From CAYWQB01 sp964460785 (lineage in GTDB: Bacteria > Chlamydiota > Chlamydiia > Chlamydiales > CAYWQB01), in contig CAYWQB010000001.1 of assembly GCA_964460785.1 (NCBI GenBank), positions 372,001-436,000 on the forward strand: 64,000 nucleotides of DNA, read 5' to 3'. Both the position numbers and the translations under genes were made by a program. Below the pieces are notes generated by a model. The model was not told the origin of the DNA, searched no databases, and saw only the letters and a list, made by a program, of their open reading frames with translations. Below, one piece after another: positions 42,673-51,181 of the stretch. The first letter of the stretch is position 1. Each line of letters begins with the position of its first letter.

Positions 42673-43572
42673 ATGTTTACAATTGACTTAACTGGAAAAA
42701 AAGCATTCATTGCGGGTGTTGGTGATAATAATGGCTTTGGCTGGCAAATTGCCAAAGCTCTTGCAGAAGCTGGTGCAGAAATTTATGTGGGCACCTGGAC
42801 TCCTGTTATGAAAATTTTTGAAATGAGTCTACGCAATGGAAAATTCGATGAGTCAAGAAAGCTTTCTGATGGCTCACTTATGGAAATCGCACAAGTCTAT
42901 TCTATGGATGCTGCATTTGATACTCCTGAAGATGTGCCTGAAGAGATCAAAGAGAACAAGCGATACAAAGGAGCTGAGGGCTTTACAATTTCAGAAGTAG
43001 CCAAGCGCTTTGAACAAGAGCATGGCAAGTTAGATATTTTGGTCCACTCTCTTGCTAATGGTCCGGAAGTAAAAAATGCTCTACTTGATACCTCTCGTAA
43101 GGGGTACCTTGCAGCACTAAGTGCCTCTAGCTACTCTTTTGTCAGCTTAGTCCGTTATTTTGGTCCCATCATGAGTGAAGGGGGCTCTGTACTAAACTTA
43201 ACCTATCGTGCATCAGAAAAAGCTGTTCCTGGATATGGTGGAGGGATGAGTTCTGCAAAAGCAGCTCTTGAAAGTGATACCCGCACCCTTGCATGGGAAG
43301 CTGGACGAAAGTGGGGGCTACGCATCAACAGCATCTCTGCGGGTCCTCTTGGTAGCCGTGCAGCGAAGGCCATTGGCTTTATTGAAAAGATGATTGTCTA
43401 CTCTAAAAATAATGCCCCTCTTGCAAAAGACTTAGATGCTCAAGAGGTTGGACAAGCGGCTCTTTTCCTTCTAAGCCCGATGGCCTCTGCCATCTCTGGA
43501 GAGGTTCTCTTTGTAGATAATGGCATGCATGCAATGGGAATCAGCCAAGATAGTCCTGCCCTACAAGACTAA
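42673..43572 (+). CDS. fabI: Enoyl-[acyl-carrier-protein] reductase, plant-like FabI
   Basis: Last step of the fatty-acid elongation cycle, NADH dependent. The 299-residue product starts MFTIDLTGKKAFIAGVGDNNGFGW at ATG 42673 (GGAG at 8 bases). The catalytic stretch LTYRASEKAVPGYGGGMSSAKAAL has the insertion typical of plant chloroplast and chlamydial enzymes, longer than the Y-x6-K of E. coli. The gap 42521-42672 before it holds only a doubtful 33-residue frame. Confidence 0.97.
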   Translation: MFTIDLTGKKAFIAGVGDNNGFGWQIAKALAEAGAEIYVGTWTPVMKIFEMSLRNGKFDESRKLSDGSLMEIAQVYSMDAAFDTPEDVPEEIKENKRYKGAEGFTISEVAKRFEQEHGKLDILVHSLANGPEVKNALLDTSRKGYLAALSASSYSFVSLVRYFGPIMSEGGSVLNLTYRASEKAVPGYGGGMSSAKAALESDTRTLAWEAGRKWGLRINSISAGPLGSRAAKAIGFIEKMIVYSKNNAPLAKDLDAQEVGQAALFLLSPMASAISGEVLFVDNGMHAMGISQDSPALQD

Positions 43573-44903
43573 TGCCCCTTTGCTAAAAAAGCATGAAACT
43601 CTGCAGAGAGATCAGGGTTTTCACTCTGAATTTGCTCGTAGAGAGAACGCGCTCGCTCCCTTTCTCCTTTTTGATGCAGGCCAATAGCCAAGCCTAAATC
43701 AACTCGTGGAGAGGGAGCTTCTTTTTGCAGTTTTTCAAAATGAGTGATCGCTCTTGACCACTGGCGATTGCCTAGCAGTTGGAATCCTTTTTCCACTTTT
43801 GGATCTACCTTTTTCTCTGCTTCTTGTTTAGAGCGAAGCTTGAGAAAAAGATCCCGAGCATTTGCAATTGGACGAAGTTCGGTATTACCAACTTCCTGTC
43901 GCATTTTGTCTACTTCATTCAGTTGCTGATTTAACTCAGGGTCATTAAGCAAATCATCTAGTTCTAGAAAATCTTTTGGACGATTTTTAGTCTCTTCTTC
44001 TATACAACGCCTCACAAACTGCCTCCACCGTTTTGGAAGTTGTTCTATTCCTTCTTGCTTTTTGTGAACAGCATCCATTCCTCCAAACAAGTATAAAGCA
44101 AGCACTCCAAAGGAATAATAATCACTTGCCTGGGATAAGCCATGTAAGACTTCCGGAGCCAAGAAATCTCTTATTTGAGACTCCTTCTTACAAAGTTCAT
44201 GTTGGAGCCACCCTGAGATCTTTTTCTCTTCAAAAGCCCAAAGGATGCCTGGTGTTTTGAGCTGTACAGAGTGTAAATTGACCTGCTGCTGTTCAATTAA
44301 AATTTCAGAGGGTGTAATCAAGCCATGGAAAACAGCTCGTCCTTCTAAGGGAGGCATGCTATGCAAATAGGCTAAGGCTGTGGCTAGCTGTAAGAGAATG
44401 GATTCCTTTTCTATATCACTCAAAGAGTGATCCATTAAGTGCCAATCAAGCGGACAAGCAGCCTTTCCATGTACCTGCCAATCTTGCACAATAGCCCCAA
44501 GCCCCTTGTCTTCAAATAATTCAAAAGATCCAATCCCGGGAACAGGCTCGGCTTCAATATTTTGATGATAAAGCCTCAGGCGCTGCCAAAAAAGAGAGCT
44601 AAGCAATTGCCTGTAAAATACCACCCCCTCTTTAGCACTTTCCCCTGTTTTTTTGGGCCTGTTCATACGAATAGCAAACAAGCCTGGCTGCCAGCGACCA
44701 AAACTGTCATACTTTGCTTCAATGCGCTTGCGAATACTTTGAAAAGTCTCAAAATCTTGGCGAACTAATGCCTTTTCCCCCTTCTTTCTTAGCAAGATAC
44801 GCAAGTATAGCAAAGCTGAAATGATGAAAAGAGCAGCAAAGATACTAAGAAAAATAATGACAGGACTCTCTTGTGCCAACTGAAAGCGCTCAAGAAATGA
44901 CAT
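43569..44903 (-). CDS. Membrane-anchored pseudokinase with C-terminal TPR
   Basis: The 444-residue protein has one N-terminal transmembrane helix (VIIFLSIFAALFIISALLYL), a protein-kinase-like domain (about 70-310) and a TPR-like tail (about 370-440). The C-lobe is recognisable: ALAYLHS, then FHGLITPSEILI in place of the HRDLKPxNILI loop, then FLAPEVLHGLSQASDYYSFGVLALYLFGG. The catalytic Asp and the Asn of the loop are replaced, and no DFG is evident, so it should be inactive. ATG at 44903 is preferred to an upstream GTG. Confidence 0.8.
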   Translation of the reverse strand: MSFLERFQLAQESPVIIFLSIFAALFIISALLYLRILLRKKGEKALVRQDFETFQSIRKRIEAKYDSFGRWQPGLFAIRMNRPKKTGESAKEGVVFYRQLLSSLFWQRLRLYHQNIEAEPVPGIGSFELFEDKGLGAIVQDWQVHGKAACPLDWHLMDHSLSDIEKESILLQLATALAYLHSMPPLEGRAVFHGLITPSEILIEQQQVNLHSVQLKTPGILWAFEEKKISGWLQHELCKKESQIRDFLAPEVLHGLSQASDYYSFGVLALYLFGGMDAVHKKQEGIEQLPKRWRQFVRRCIEEETKNRPKDFLELDDLLNDPELNQQLNEVDKMRQEVGNTELRPIANARDLFLKLRSKQEAEKKVDPKVEKGFQLLGNRQWSRAITHFEKLQKEAPSPRVDLGLAIGLHQKGERERARSLYEQIQSENPDLSAEFHAFLAKGH

Positions 44904-44968
44904 CCCTACCCCCACAAGCAGTCATTTACTGCAGGTTTAATCTATCAATCTTTTTTTGGAAAGGCGAG

Positions 44969-46297
44969 TCAGGAAATTGGTGCGAAGTGAAGCCTCATTT
45001 CAATAGAGGCTTTGGGCTTTCTGCGTACAGTACGCAAAGCTACTTTCCACTCAGGATGAACCTGAGAGGGATCTGCCAAATTGCGGCTCTCTCGCAAGGC
45101 CTGGGAGATATGTCCCATCCACGTTCCCTCCCCAGAAAGGTGCGTAAAAGAGAGGGAAGCTTCCATACACGCAGAGGTAATATGAACGACCTCACCTAAA
45201 GGGAAGCAGGTTGCCTTCACACCGTCAAAGTGCAGCTGCAAGCCTGGTAATTTTGTGATAAGGATTTCTATCTCTTCATCCTTTTTTCTATCATACTCAC
45301 GAGCAAAAGAAAGTTGAAATGTATAAGTCCCTCCCTCTTGATGAACAAGAGAGACATCTCCTGTAGGACAACGAAGAGTCATAAATGCTTGCCGTTCTTC
45401 AAGCCACGTACAGACTAAAGGATAGCGATGCTTCGATGGAACTTCCTTTTCAGCAAGCTGTTGCTCAGCATAGCAAACAGCCACGCGCTTTTGATTTTTA
45501 AGGTGCTCAGGAACTTCCCACATGTGAGGATAAGCCCATATAGCTTTTAGCTGCCTAAGAGAGGAGATCCCCGAGTAGTTAAATGTTGCTTCAAAAAGGC
45601 CTTGGCGAGGCATATCTCCATCGAAAGGCTCACTTTGAAAAGGTCCTATATAGCCTAATTGCGGATGCCACATACTCTCCAATAACTTGTCTAACTCCTT
45701 TTTAAAGGGAAAAGAAATGGAGCTCACTTGCTGCAAAGTCCATAACTCTGCAAGGAGCAGCTTAGTTATGTTTACTGAGGAAAAATCAAATTGGAAAAAG
45801 TCTTCTGGGAGCTCTTTTTGCTCTTTATCTTGCATTAAGTCTTGGCTATAAGCCAAGTGAGAAGCAACCTCTAGCTGGCTGTAACCTCTTAGCTGGTGCT
45901 GTTCTAAAAAAGCACACCCTTTTCTATAGGCGAGCTGAATTTGGCGATGTAAATGAGAGGCTAGTGCAGGCCCCAAGATTGATCGATAGAGCCGATAGAT
46001 TTTAGTCAGAGGAATCAAGGCCCGTACACCACTTAGTTGATCCCAGCTATGCGGGAAGTCAAGCAAGCTATTTGGAAAAACGCCTTCTTGCCCATAACTT
46101 AGCAAGCGATGGAGGAGCTCTCGCGCCTTCTCCAGGCTCTCTCTTTCTTTTAAATGAAAGAGACCTAACACATAGTTAAGGTTATCTTGAAAAGAGAAAG
46201 AGCGCTCTTCTGTTTCATCTGTCACCCAGCCTGATGGAGCATGTACAAATGCTTCTACATCACGCATCATTTCTTGCAATCGAGCCTTTGCTATCAT
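44969..46297 (-). CDS. Hypothetical protein, helical N-half and beta C-half
   Basis: The 442-residue soluble protein has an N-terminal half of paired helices (DNLNYVLGLFHLKERESLEK, HSWDQLSGVRALIPLTKIYR) and a beta-rich C-terminal half. The layout is like the alpha/alpha-toroid plus beta-sandwich of heparinase-type lyases, but I see no catalytic motif that proves it. It is coupled by ATGA to the SDR gene and is the last gene of a HAD-folB-SDR operon. Its general layout recalls the CT266-like protein at 62.2 kb. Confidence 0.7.
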   Translation of the reverse strand: MIAKARLQEMMRDVEAFVHAPSGWVTDETEERSFSFQDNLNYVLGLFHLKERESLEKARELLHRLLSYGQEGVFPNSLLDFPHSWDQLSGVRALIPLTKIYRLYRSILGPALASHLHRQIQLAYRKGCAFLEQHQLRGYSQLEVASHLAYSQDLMQDKEQKELPEDFFQFDFSSVNITKLLLAELWTLQQVSSISFPFKKELDKLLESMWHPQLGYIGPFQSEPFDGDMPRQGLFEATFNYSGISSLRQLKAIWAYPHMWEVPEHLKNQKRVAVCYAEQQLAEKEVPSKHRYPLVCTWLEERQAFMTLRCPTGDVSLVHQEGGTYTFQLSFAREYDRKKDEEIEILITKLPGLQLHFDGVKATCFPLGEVVHITSACMEASLSFTHLSGEGTWMGHISQALRESRNLADPSQVHPEWKVALRTVRRKPKASIEMRLHFAPIS

Positions 46298-47007
46298 AAA
46301 CGCACTCCGCCTGCAATTTCCATATTCTGTCCCGTAATCATTTTAGCACCTTGAGAAAAAAGATAGTTGGCCATTCGTGCCACCTCTTCAACATAGATCA
46401 TACGTTGATAAAGAAGAGCATCTAAATGGGGAGGCTTCTCATCACTATTTTCCACATATCCTGGAGAAATCATATTCAGCCGCACCCGATCTTTTATAAG
46501 GTCTTTCGCTAAGCTTCGCATCCACTGGTAAAAGCTCCCTTTTGACAGAGTGTGAGCTGAAGAGAATGTATCAGCAACTCCTCGAAGCATCCCTGCAACA
46601 CCTAGATAGACTGCACTTCCTTCAGCCTGCTTCAAATGAGGAAGCAGCTCCTGTGTCAGGTAGAGAGGAGCAAAAAAATGCAGCTGCATTTGCTCCTGAA
46701 CTTGAGTAAAAGAGGTTTGTTCTGCAGATCCCTTACAATTCTTTCCTACAGCATAGATGAGTGCATCTAGGCAGGAGACCTCCCTCTTCACTCGCTCTAC
46801 AAATAGCTTCAGCTTCTCTGGTTGCAAGCAGTCTGTATGAAGAACCTCACAATTTGCTCCAAGAGCTTCACAGGCAGAACGGAGCTGCTGTACCGACTCT
46901 TCTGCAGAGAAATAGTGCAAAAGCAATCTTGTATTGGGCTTTGCCAACATTTTAGCAATGGCCTGCCCTATTTCACTCGATGCACCAAGCAGCAGCACTG
47001 TCCTCAT
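46294..47007 (-). CDS. Short-chain dehydrogenase/reductase in the folB operon
   Basis: The 237-residue protein starts VLLLGASSEIGQAIAKMLA (Rossmann turn), has DALIYAVGKN and the end MITGQNMEIAGGV. The active site reads SAHTLSKGSFYQW. The usual catalytic Tyr of YxxxK is His here while Lys is kept. Overlap with folB (ATGA) suggests a pterin role such as a FolM-like reductase, which is inference only. Confidence 0.82.
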   Translation of the reverse strand: MRTVLLLGASSEIGQAIAKMLAKPNTRLLLHYFSAEESVQQLRSACEALGANCEVLHTDCLQPEKLKLFVERVKREVSCLDALIYAVGKNCKGSAEQTSFTQVQEQMQLHFFAPLYLTQELLPHLKQAEGSAVYLGVAGMLRGVADTFSSAHTLSKGSFYQWMRSLAKDLIKDRVRLNMISPGYVENSDEKPPHLDALLYQRMIYVEEVARMANYLFSQGAKMITGQNMEIAGGVRL

Positions 47008-47348
47008 GCATTGTCCTGCCAGTCTATAGAAACATACGGGGTAGCATCACTGAGGAAAGCGTGAGGCTTTTCCAAAGTTAACGAAATGGCATGCAAAAAA
47101 GGAAATGCTTTACGGATATTTTCTAAAATTTTTTCGGCGAGTTCTTCAAGAAAGCGGTGAGGAGATTCACTTGCTACCTCACAGATATTTTTTAGCTCTC
47201 GATAATCCACCATTTCTTGCTCTGAAAAAGGCCAAGAAGGCTGCACTTCCAAGTGAATTAAAACCTCTTGCTTACGATCCCATTCGTTTTCAAGACAGCC
47301 TATTTTACAAAAAATCCGCAAGCCGCGGATGCCAACTTTACCGACCAT
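47004..47348 (-). CDS. folB: Dihydroneopterin aldolase (FolB family)
   Basis: The 114-residue protein begins GIRGLRIFCKIGCLENEWDRKQEVLIHLEV, the FolB tunnelling fold with the conserved Gly and Glu. VDYRELKNICEV and RFLEELAEKILENI follow, the helix carrying substrate contacts, and ISLTLEKPHAF ends it. It makes 6-hydroxymethyl-dihydropterin for folate. It overlaps the HAD gene by 11 bases and the SDR by 4. Confidence 0.9.
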   Translation of the reverse strand: MVGKVGIRGLRIFCKIGCLENEWDRKQEVLIHLEVQPSWPFSEQEMVDYRELKNICEVASESPHRFLEELAEKILENIRKAFPFLHAISLTLEKPHAFLSDATPYVSIDWQDNA

Positions 47349-48195
47349 TTTTCTCCAATAGAGTAATTGCTTCCCCTAAAGCATTTAAAATAGATTGAGG
47401 TTGTTGAGGGGAAAACAGAATATCACCTATCGACCTAAGTTCCAAGGCACTTTTCTCTGAGGCGACCTTCAAATCTGAGATTTCTAGCATGGGCAAATCA
47501 CACATCTCATCACCAGCTGAAATCAAGGGGCGACTTCCCAACCCAAGGGAGAAAAATTTTTGAATAACAGATCCTTTATCCCCTCCCTTGGGTGTAATCA
47601 CAAGCAATTGGTAGCCAGGGCGAAAAGGATCATTGATCTGAGTACAAGAAACTTCATTTATCTCATCAACCTCTCTTTTCAAAGATTCCAGCACATCACC
47701 CTCCCCATAAACCTTGATGAGAGCACACCCATTTTTGCAAGGGCATGCCTCCCACTGCTCTAAAGAGAGCCATGCATGTCCTTGAAGCTGTTGTCGATAA
47801 TCTAAATATTTCTGATTTTCTTCACTTAAGGCTGCGGGATGATAGAAGCAGTGATCAGAAAGGGAAAACCCTCCCTCCACTACAAATGCTTGTCCATATT
47901 TCTCTTCCCAAGCAGGGATATGCTGCAATACTTCTAGAGGGATCCTTGTTTCGGTTAACAGTTTTTTTCTACTTGCATCTACCAAAGCACCGCCACTTTG
48001 GACAGCTACAAAATTTTCAAAGGGAAGATCTCCGATCGTTCGCAAAGCAAAGGTGAAAGAGCGTACGGTATTAAAAAGGACCACCCACCCTCGCTTTTGC
48101 TGCATCTGTAACCAGCGCACCACTTCCACACTGAGAGGCTGCGATCCTGTGGTCAAAGTGCCATCTAAGTCTAATGATAAAGTTCCTCTGTGCAT
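47338..48195 (-). CDS. HAD-superfamily (IIB, Cof-like) phosphatase
   Basis: The 285-residue protein has motif I LSLDLDGTLTTGSQPLS, motif II VVLFNTVRSF, a large type IIB cap, the lysine region TPKGGDKGSVIQKFF and motif IV LISAGDEMCDLPML. The substrate is unknown; a sugar phosphate or a pterin phosphate (given folB) would fit. C. trachomatis CT103 near fabI is similar. GGAGGCGGT precedes the ATG. Confidence 0.88.
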   Translation of the reverse strand: MHRGTLSLDLDGTLTTGSQPLSVEVVRWLQMQQKRGWVVLFNTVRSFTFALRTIGDLPFENFVAVQSGGALVDASRKKLLTETRIPLEVLQHIPAWEEKYGQAFVVEGGFSLSDHCFYHPAALSEENQKYLDYRQQLQGHAWLSLEQWEACPCKNGCALIKVYGEGDVLESLKREVDEINEVSCTQINDPFRPGYQLLVITPKGGDKGSVIQKFFSLGLGSRPLISAGDEMCDLPMLEISDLKVASEKSALELRSIGDILFSPQQPQSILNALGEAITLLEKNGR

Positions 48196-48290
48196 ACCGC
48201 CTCCTCTAATTACGAAAAAAGGATTGAAAAAAACCGATCCTTACCAAAGGATAAGGTAAATTTTCACTTTTATACCAGCCACAGGACAAT

Positions 48291-48839
48291 ATGCTTCGAA
48301 TTCTTCTCTGCATCTTCCTGCTGTGTGGCGGTGCATCCGTTACTGCAAACCCAACAGCAGCCTCTCCTGAACAAAAGACCTCCTCTCAGGAAGCCACCTC
48401 TCCCAAACCAACAGATGAGGGAGAAGTCGAACGCTTCTTAGAAAAAGAAAATATCGGGCGCCCTTCTCTACATAAGGAGGGAAACTACTGGCAAGACTTC
48501 ATGAATATGTTACTTGTTCTTGGAGGGTTACTGGTTGGCCTCATCATTGTCGGATGGATCTTGAAGCGCTTAATGCGTTCGCGCCTAGCGCAAATCAACT
48601 TTACCAGTAAAATAAAAATCATCGATAAGCGGGCTCTTCATCCTAAGGCTTGCATCTACTACTTAGAAGTTGCAGGTAAACGTTTCGTTGTTGGAGAAGG
48701 CCAAGGAGGACTCAGCCTTCTTACAGAGATTGAACACCAAGAAGATGAAGAACCTCTTCCTCCGGTAGAGGCCAAAGGAAAAAACTTCGGCTCGTTATTC
48801 AAATCTAGGTTAAAAAAAGCAGAAGGGGCCACTTCATGA
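48291..48839 (+). CDS. fliO: Flagellar biosynthetic protein FliO
   Basis: The 182-residue protein has a signal-like start (LLCIFLLCGGASVTAN), a Ser/Pro/Thr-rich linker and one strong membrane helix (MLLVLGGLLVGLIIVGWILK). The FliO-type cytoplasmic domain follows (FTSKIKIIDKRALHPKACIY, VAGKRFVVGEGQGGLSLL). FliO helps assemble the FliP ring. It lies directly upstream of fliP, overlapping by ATGA. The start region reads ACAGGACAAT before ATG, resembling a CsrA-binding site around the Shine-Dalgarno. Confidence 0.85.
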   Translation: MLRILLCIFLLCGGASVTANPTAASPEQKTSSQEATSPKPTDEGEVERFLEKENIGRPSLHKEGNYWQDFMNMLLVLGGLLVGLIIVGWILKRLMRSRLAQINFTSKIKIIDKRALHPKACIYYLEVAGKRFVVGEGQGGLSLLTEIEHQEDEEPLPPVEAKGKNFGSLFKSRLKKAEGATS

Positions 48840-49684
48840 AGCGTACTGGCTGGATCTTTCTTCTCTTAGCCCTTTTGATAGCTCTCCCAAGCTTTGCGCA
48901 AGTGAACCCCTACCCGCCAGACCAACCCTCTCCCATACAAAAGCTTGCTGAACCCTATCAAACGATTAACTTTTTAGATCTGCATAATCAGCTACGCATT
49001 GTTGGGTTGATGACCATCTTGATCTTGATCCCTACGGTCTTGATCATGATGACTTCCTTCACTCGCCTTGTCATTATTTTTCACTTTTTAAGACAGGCTC
49101 TTGCAACACAAACCGTTCCCTCTAATCAATTAGTAATTGGGTTATCCCTTATTCTCACAGGGTTTGTTATGCATCCTGTGATCGAACAAATCGAATCCCA
49201 AGCACTCACTCCTTATCTCAATAACCAGTTAAAGGAAGAGCCTGAAGTACGGCTAGGCATCAAGGGAGAGGACACTCTCTTTTTTGAAAGAGCCTGGAAC
49301 CCTTTGCGCAACTATCTTTTGATGCATACGCGAGAAAAGGATATGGAGCTGTTTTTAGATATGGGGCATATCCAGCTTCCAAAAATCGAGGCTAAAGATG
49401 ATGGCACAGGGGCAGCCTATGATCTTGACGCGATTCCCTGGTACTGCCTTGTTCCTGCCTATGTCACAACAGAGCTACGTGTGGCATTTATGATGGGGTT
49501 TCTGCTCTTTTTGCCCTTTCTTGTCATTGATATGGTTGTTGCCTCTGTCCTGATGAGTATGGGGATGATGATGCTGCCGCCAGTGATGATTTCTATGCCC
49601 TTTAAAATCCTCCTTTTCATCGTAGTTGATGGCTGGAGATTGATTATTCAGCAGTCTGTAAAAGGCTTTTTCCCTACGGTATAG
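48836..49684 (+). CDS. fliP: Flagellar export gate protein FliP
   Basis: The 282-residue protein has a cleavable signal peptide (FLLLALLIALPSFAQ), as flagellar FliP has and the virulence homologue SctR usually lacks. MMTSFTRLVIIFHFLRQALA and NQLVIGLSLILTGFVMHPVI match FliP. The end FLPFLVIDMVVASVLMSMGM, MMLPPVMISMPFKILLF and VVDGWRLIIQ is nearly identical to flagellar FliP. It forms the core of the export channel with FliQ and FliR. Confidence 0.95.
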   Translation: MKRTGWIFLLLALLIALPSFAQVNPYPPDQPSPIQKLAEPYQTINFLDLHNQLRIVGLMTILILIPTVLIMMTSFTRLVIIFHFLRQALATQTVPSNQLVIGLSLILTGFVMHPVIEQIESQALTPYLNNQLKEEPEVRLGIKGEDTLFFERAWNPLRNYLLMHTREKDMELFLDMGHIQLPKIEAKDDGTGAAYDLDAIPWYCLVPAYVTTELRVAFMMGFLLFLPFLVIDMVVASVLMSMGMMMLPPVMISMPFKILLFIVVDGWRLIIQQSVKGFFPTV

Positions 49685-49692
49685 GAGGTGCT

Positions 49693-49983
49693 ATGAGTCC
49701 TGATCACATTACCGATATCATTCGTAATACGCTTGGAATCACCTTAGAGATCAGCGCTCCACTACTAATCATTGCCATGATGGTAGGCTTTGGCATTGCC
49801 CTTTTTCAGTCGATCACACAGATCAATGAAATGACGTTAACATTTGTGCCAAAGCTCTTTATCTTTGCGCTTGTCCTAATTATATTTTTTCCATGGATGC
49901 TAAAGATGCTGATTAAATTCACACACAACCTCCTTGTCTTTCAGTGGGACAAGCTGGTGGAACTCTCAAACTACGCAAATTGA
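49693..49983 (+). CDS. fliQ: Flagellar export gate protein FliQ
   Basis: The 96-residue protein has two membrane helices (TLEISAPLLIIAMMVGFGIA; LFIFALVLIIFFPWMLKML) joined by the conserved loop LFQSITQINEMTLTFVPK. That loop is the FliQ signature. AGGAGGTGCT precedes the ATG. It is separated from fliP by only 8 bases. Confidence 0.94.
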   Translation: MSPDHITDIIRNTLGITLEISAPLLIIAMMVGFGIALFQSITQINEMTLTFVPKLFIFALVLIIFFPWMLKMLIKFTHNLLVFQWDKLVELSNYAN

Positions 49984-49985
49984 GC

Positions 49986-50834
49986 ATGACTCCCTTCCTG
50001 GGTATTACACTCATTCCCTTTTTTCAAAATGCACAAGATATAGTCTTCCTATTCTATATTCTTGCAAGAGTCTCGGGCTTTTTTTTTCTTTCTCCTCTTT
50101 TTCGCAATCGAAATATCCCATCCACAGTACGTATTGGCCTTTTGTTTTTTGTGACCGCTTTACTCTGCATGGTTCTTTATCCAAGCTATCGCAGCGAGTC
50201 CCCTCGCTATTATCTTCCAGAGTTGCATGGAGATGCAGACCACTTGTGGATTGTTTTAGCTGTAGGTAGCCTCAAAGAGCTTGCTGTTGGCTATGTCATG
50301 GGGTTTGCTTTTTCTTTACTCTTTGAAGTTGCTCTGCTTGCTGGACAGGTGCTAAGTAACCTTGCGGGCTTAAGTGCTGCACAACTTGTTGATCCGATTA
50401 TGAATAGCCAGACAGGTCTGATTAGCCAACTATTCAACATAACGTTTATCTTGTTATTTCTATCTTTAGACCTCCACTTAGAAACTTTGAAATTTTTAGA
50501 AAGCAGCTTTCACACTCTCCCTATAGGAAACTATCACCTCCCTCATGAGCTTTTACAGGAGATCAATCACGGGACAGGCCGAATCTTTCACTATGCCCTA
50601 CGCCTTGCGGCAATCCCCTTTGTAGTTCTCTCCCTTGTCACTGTAAGTTTGGGTTTTATGGCTCGTGTGATGCCTGAAATGAATATCTTTTTGGTTGGCT
50701 TTCCCCTCAAAATCCTTTTGAGTTTTTATAGTCTCACTGTTGCTATTAAGTTTTTTCCAATTCTTTTTAACCCCTTATTCCAAGAATTTTACACCTTTGC
50801 TCGCCTAATTACTTATCGTTTAGCCACTGGGTAA
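49986..50834 (+). CDS. fliR: Flagellar export gate protein FliR
   Basis: The 282-residue protein has about six membrane helices. FLFYILARVSGFFFLSPLFR, NIPSTVRIGLLFFV, VGYVMGFAFSLLFEVALLAG and LFLSLDLHLETL are typical FliR segments. ATG at 49986 lies 2 bases after the fliQ stop with no strong ribosome-binding site, which suggests coupled translation. It completes the fliOPQR operon. flhB and flhA do not follow, as they do in many bacteria. Confidence 0.93.
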   Translation: MTPFLGITLIPFFQNAQDIVFLFYILARVSGFFFLSPLFRNRNIPSTVRIGLLFFVTALLCMVLYPSYRSESPRYYLPELHGDADHLWIVLAVGSLKELAVGYVMGFAFSLLFEVALLAGQVLSNLAGLSAAQLVDPIMNSQTGLISQLFNITFILLFLSLDLHLETLKFLESSFHTLPIGNYHLPHELLQEINHGTGRIFHYALRLAAIPFVVLSLVTVSLGFMARVMPEMNIFLVGFPLKILLSFYSLTVAIKFFPILFNPLFQEFYTFARLITYRLATG

Positions 50835-50842
50835 GCAGAAGG

Positions 50843-50872
50843 TTGCAAACGTATTCCGCGCTCTTTTATACT
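50843..50872 (+). promoter_or_regulatory. Promoter of the small lipoprotein gene
   Basis: TTGCAA (50843-50848), 18 bases, TATACT (50867-50872), 41 bases before the ATG at 50914. It shows that the lipoprotein can be transcribed separately from fliR. Confidence 0.6.
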
Positions 50873-50913
50873 GCGCTTCCCATCTAGGGTAGCTATTAAA
50901 GGAGTTTCAATAT

Positions 50914-51087
50914 ATGAAGAGGCTAATATCAGCTTTGCTTGCTTTTGCTTGCCTAACAACGATGACGAGTTGTCTCTACCGCTCTCCTGAAGCGGATGAA
51001 GTAAGCACAAATCCCACGACAAACAACCCACAAATTAAAGGGAAAGGTAATGACGACGGAGACTTTATACCAGGAATCAGCTATTAA
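50914..51087 (+). CDS. Small putative lipoprotein (57 residues)
   Basis: The ATG at 50914 is preceded by AAAGGAG. The product begins KRLISALLAFACLTTMTSC, a signal peptide ending in a lipobox-like MTSC with the Cys at residue 20. A short hydrophilic, Asn/Pro/Gly-rich mature part follows (PTTNNPQIKGKGNDDGD). It lies between fliR and csrA. The function is unknown; a tiny surface lipoprotein is the simplest reading. Confidence 0.7.
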   Translation: MKRLISALLAFACLTTMTSCLYRSPEADEVSTNPTTNNPQIKGKGNDDGDFIPGISY

Positions 51088-51101
51088 GCTTGGGATGATT
51101 C

Positions 51102-51130
51102 TTGCGGTTAAACTTCCCTCTCTCTACACT
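51102..51130 (+). promoter_or_regulatory. Promoter of csrA
   Basis: TTGCGG (51102-51107), 17 bases, TACACT (51125-51130), about 50 bases upstream of the csrA ATG at 51182, which itself follows AAGGAG. Confidence 0.5.
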
Positions 51131-51181
51131 CCCACTGATTCTTTCAGCGTGAATGGGTTGAGATACTAAGAAGGAGTATTT

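Noticed and set aside
48221..48254. AAGGAT / ATCCTT / AAGGAT triple element before fliO
   Set aside because: It can form a small hairpin, but the 6-base arms are short and no -10/-35 could be fixed around it, so I do not call an operator.
48836..50834. Reading the fliPQR genes as the virulence type III genes sctR-sctS-sctT
   Set aside because: FliP has a cleavable signal peptide and the flagellar-type C-terminal signature. A FliO gene precedes it and a FlgL gene exists in the window.
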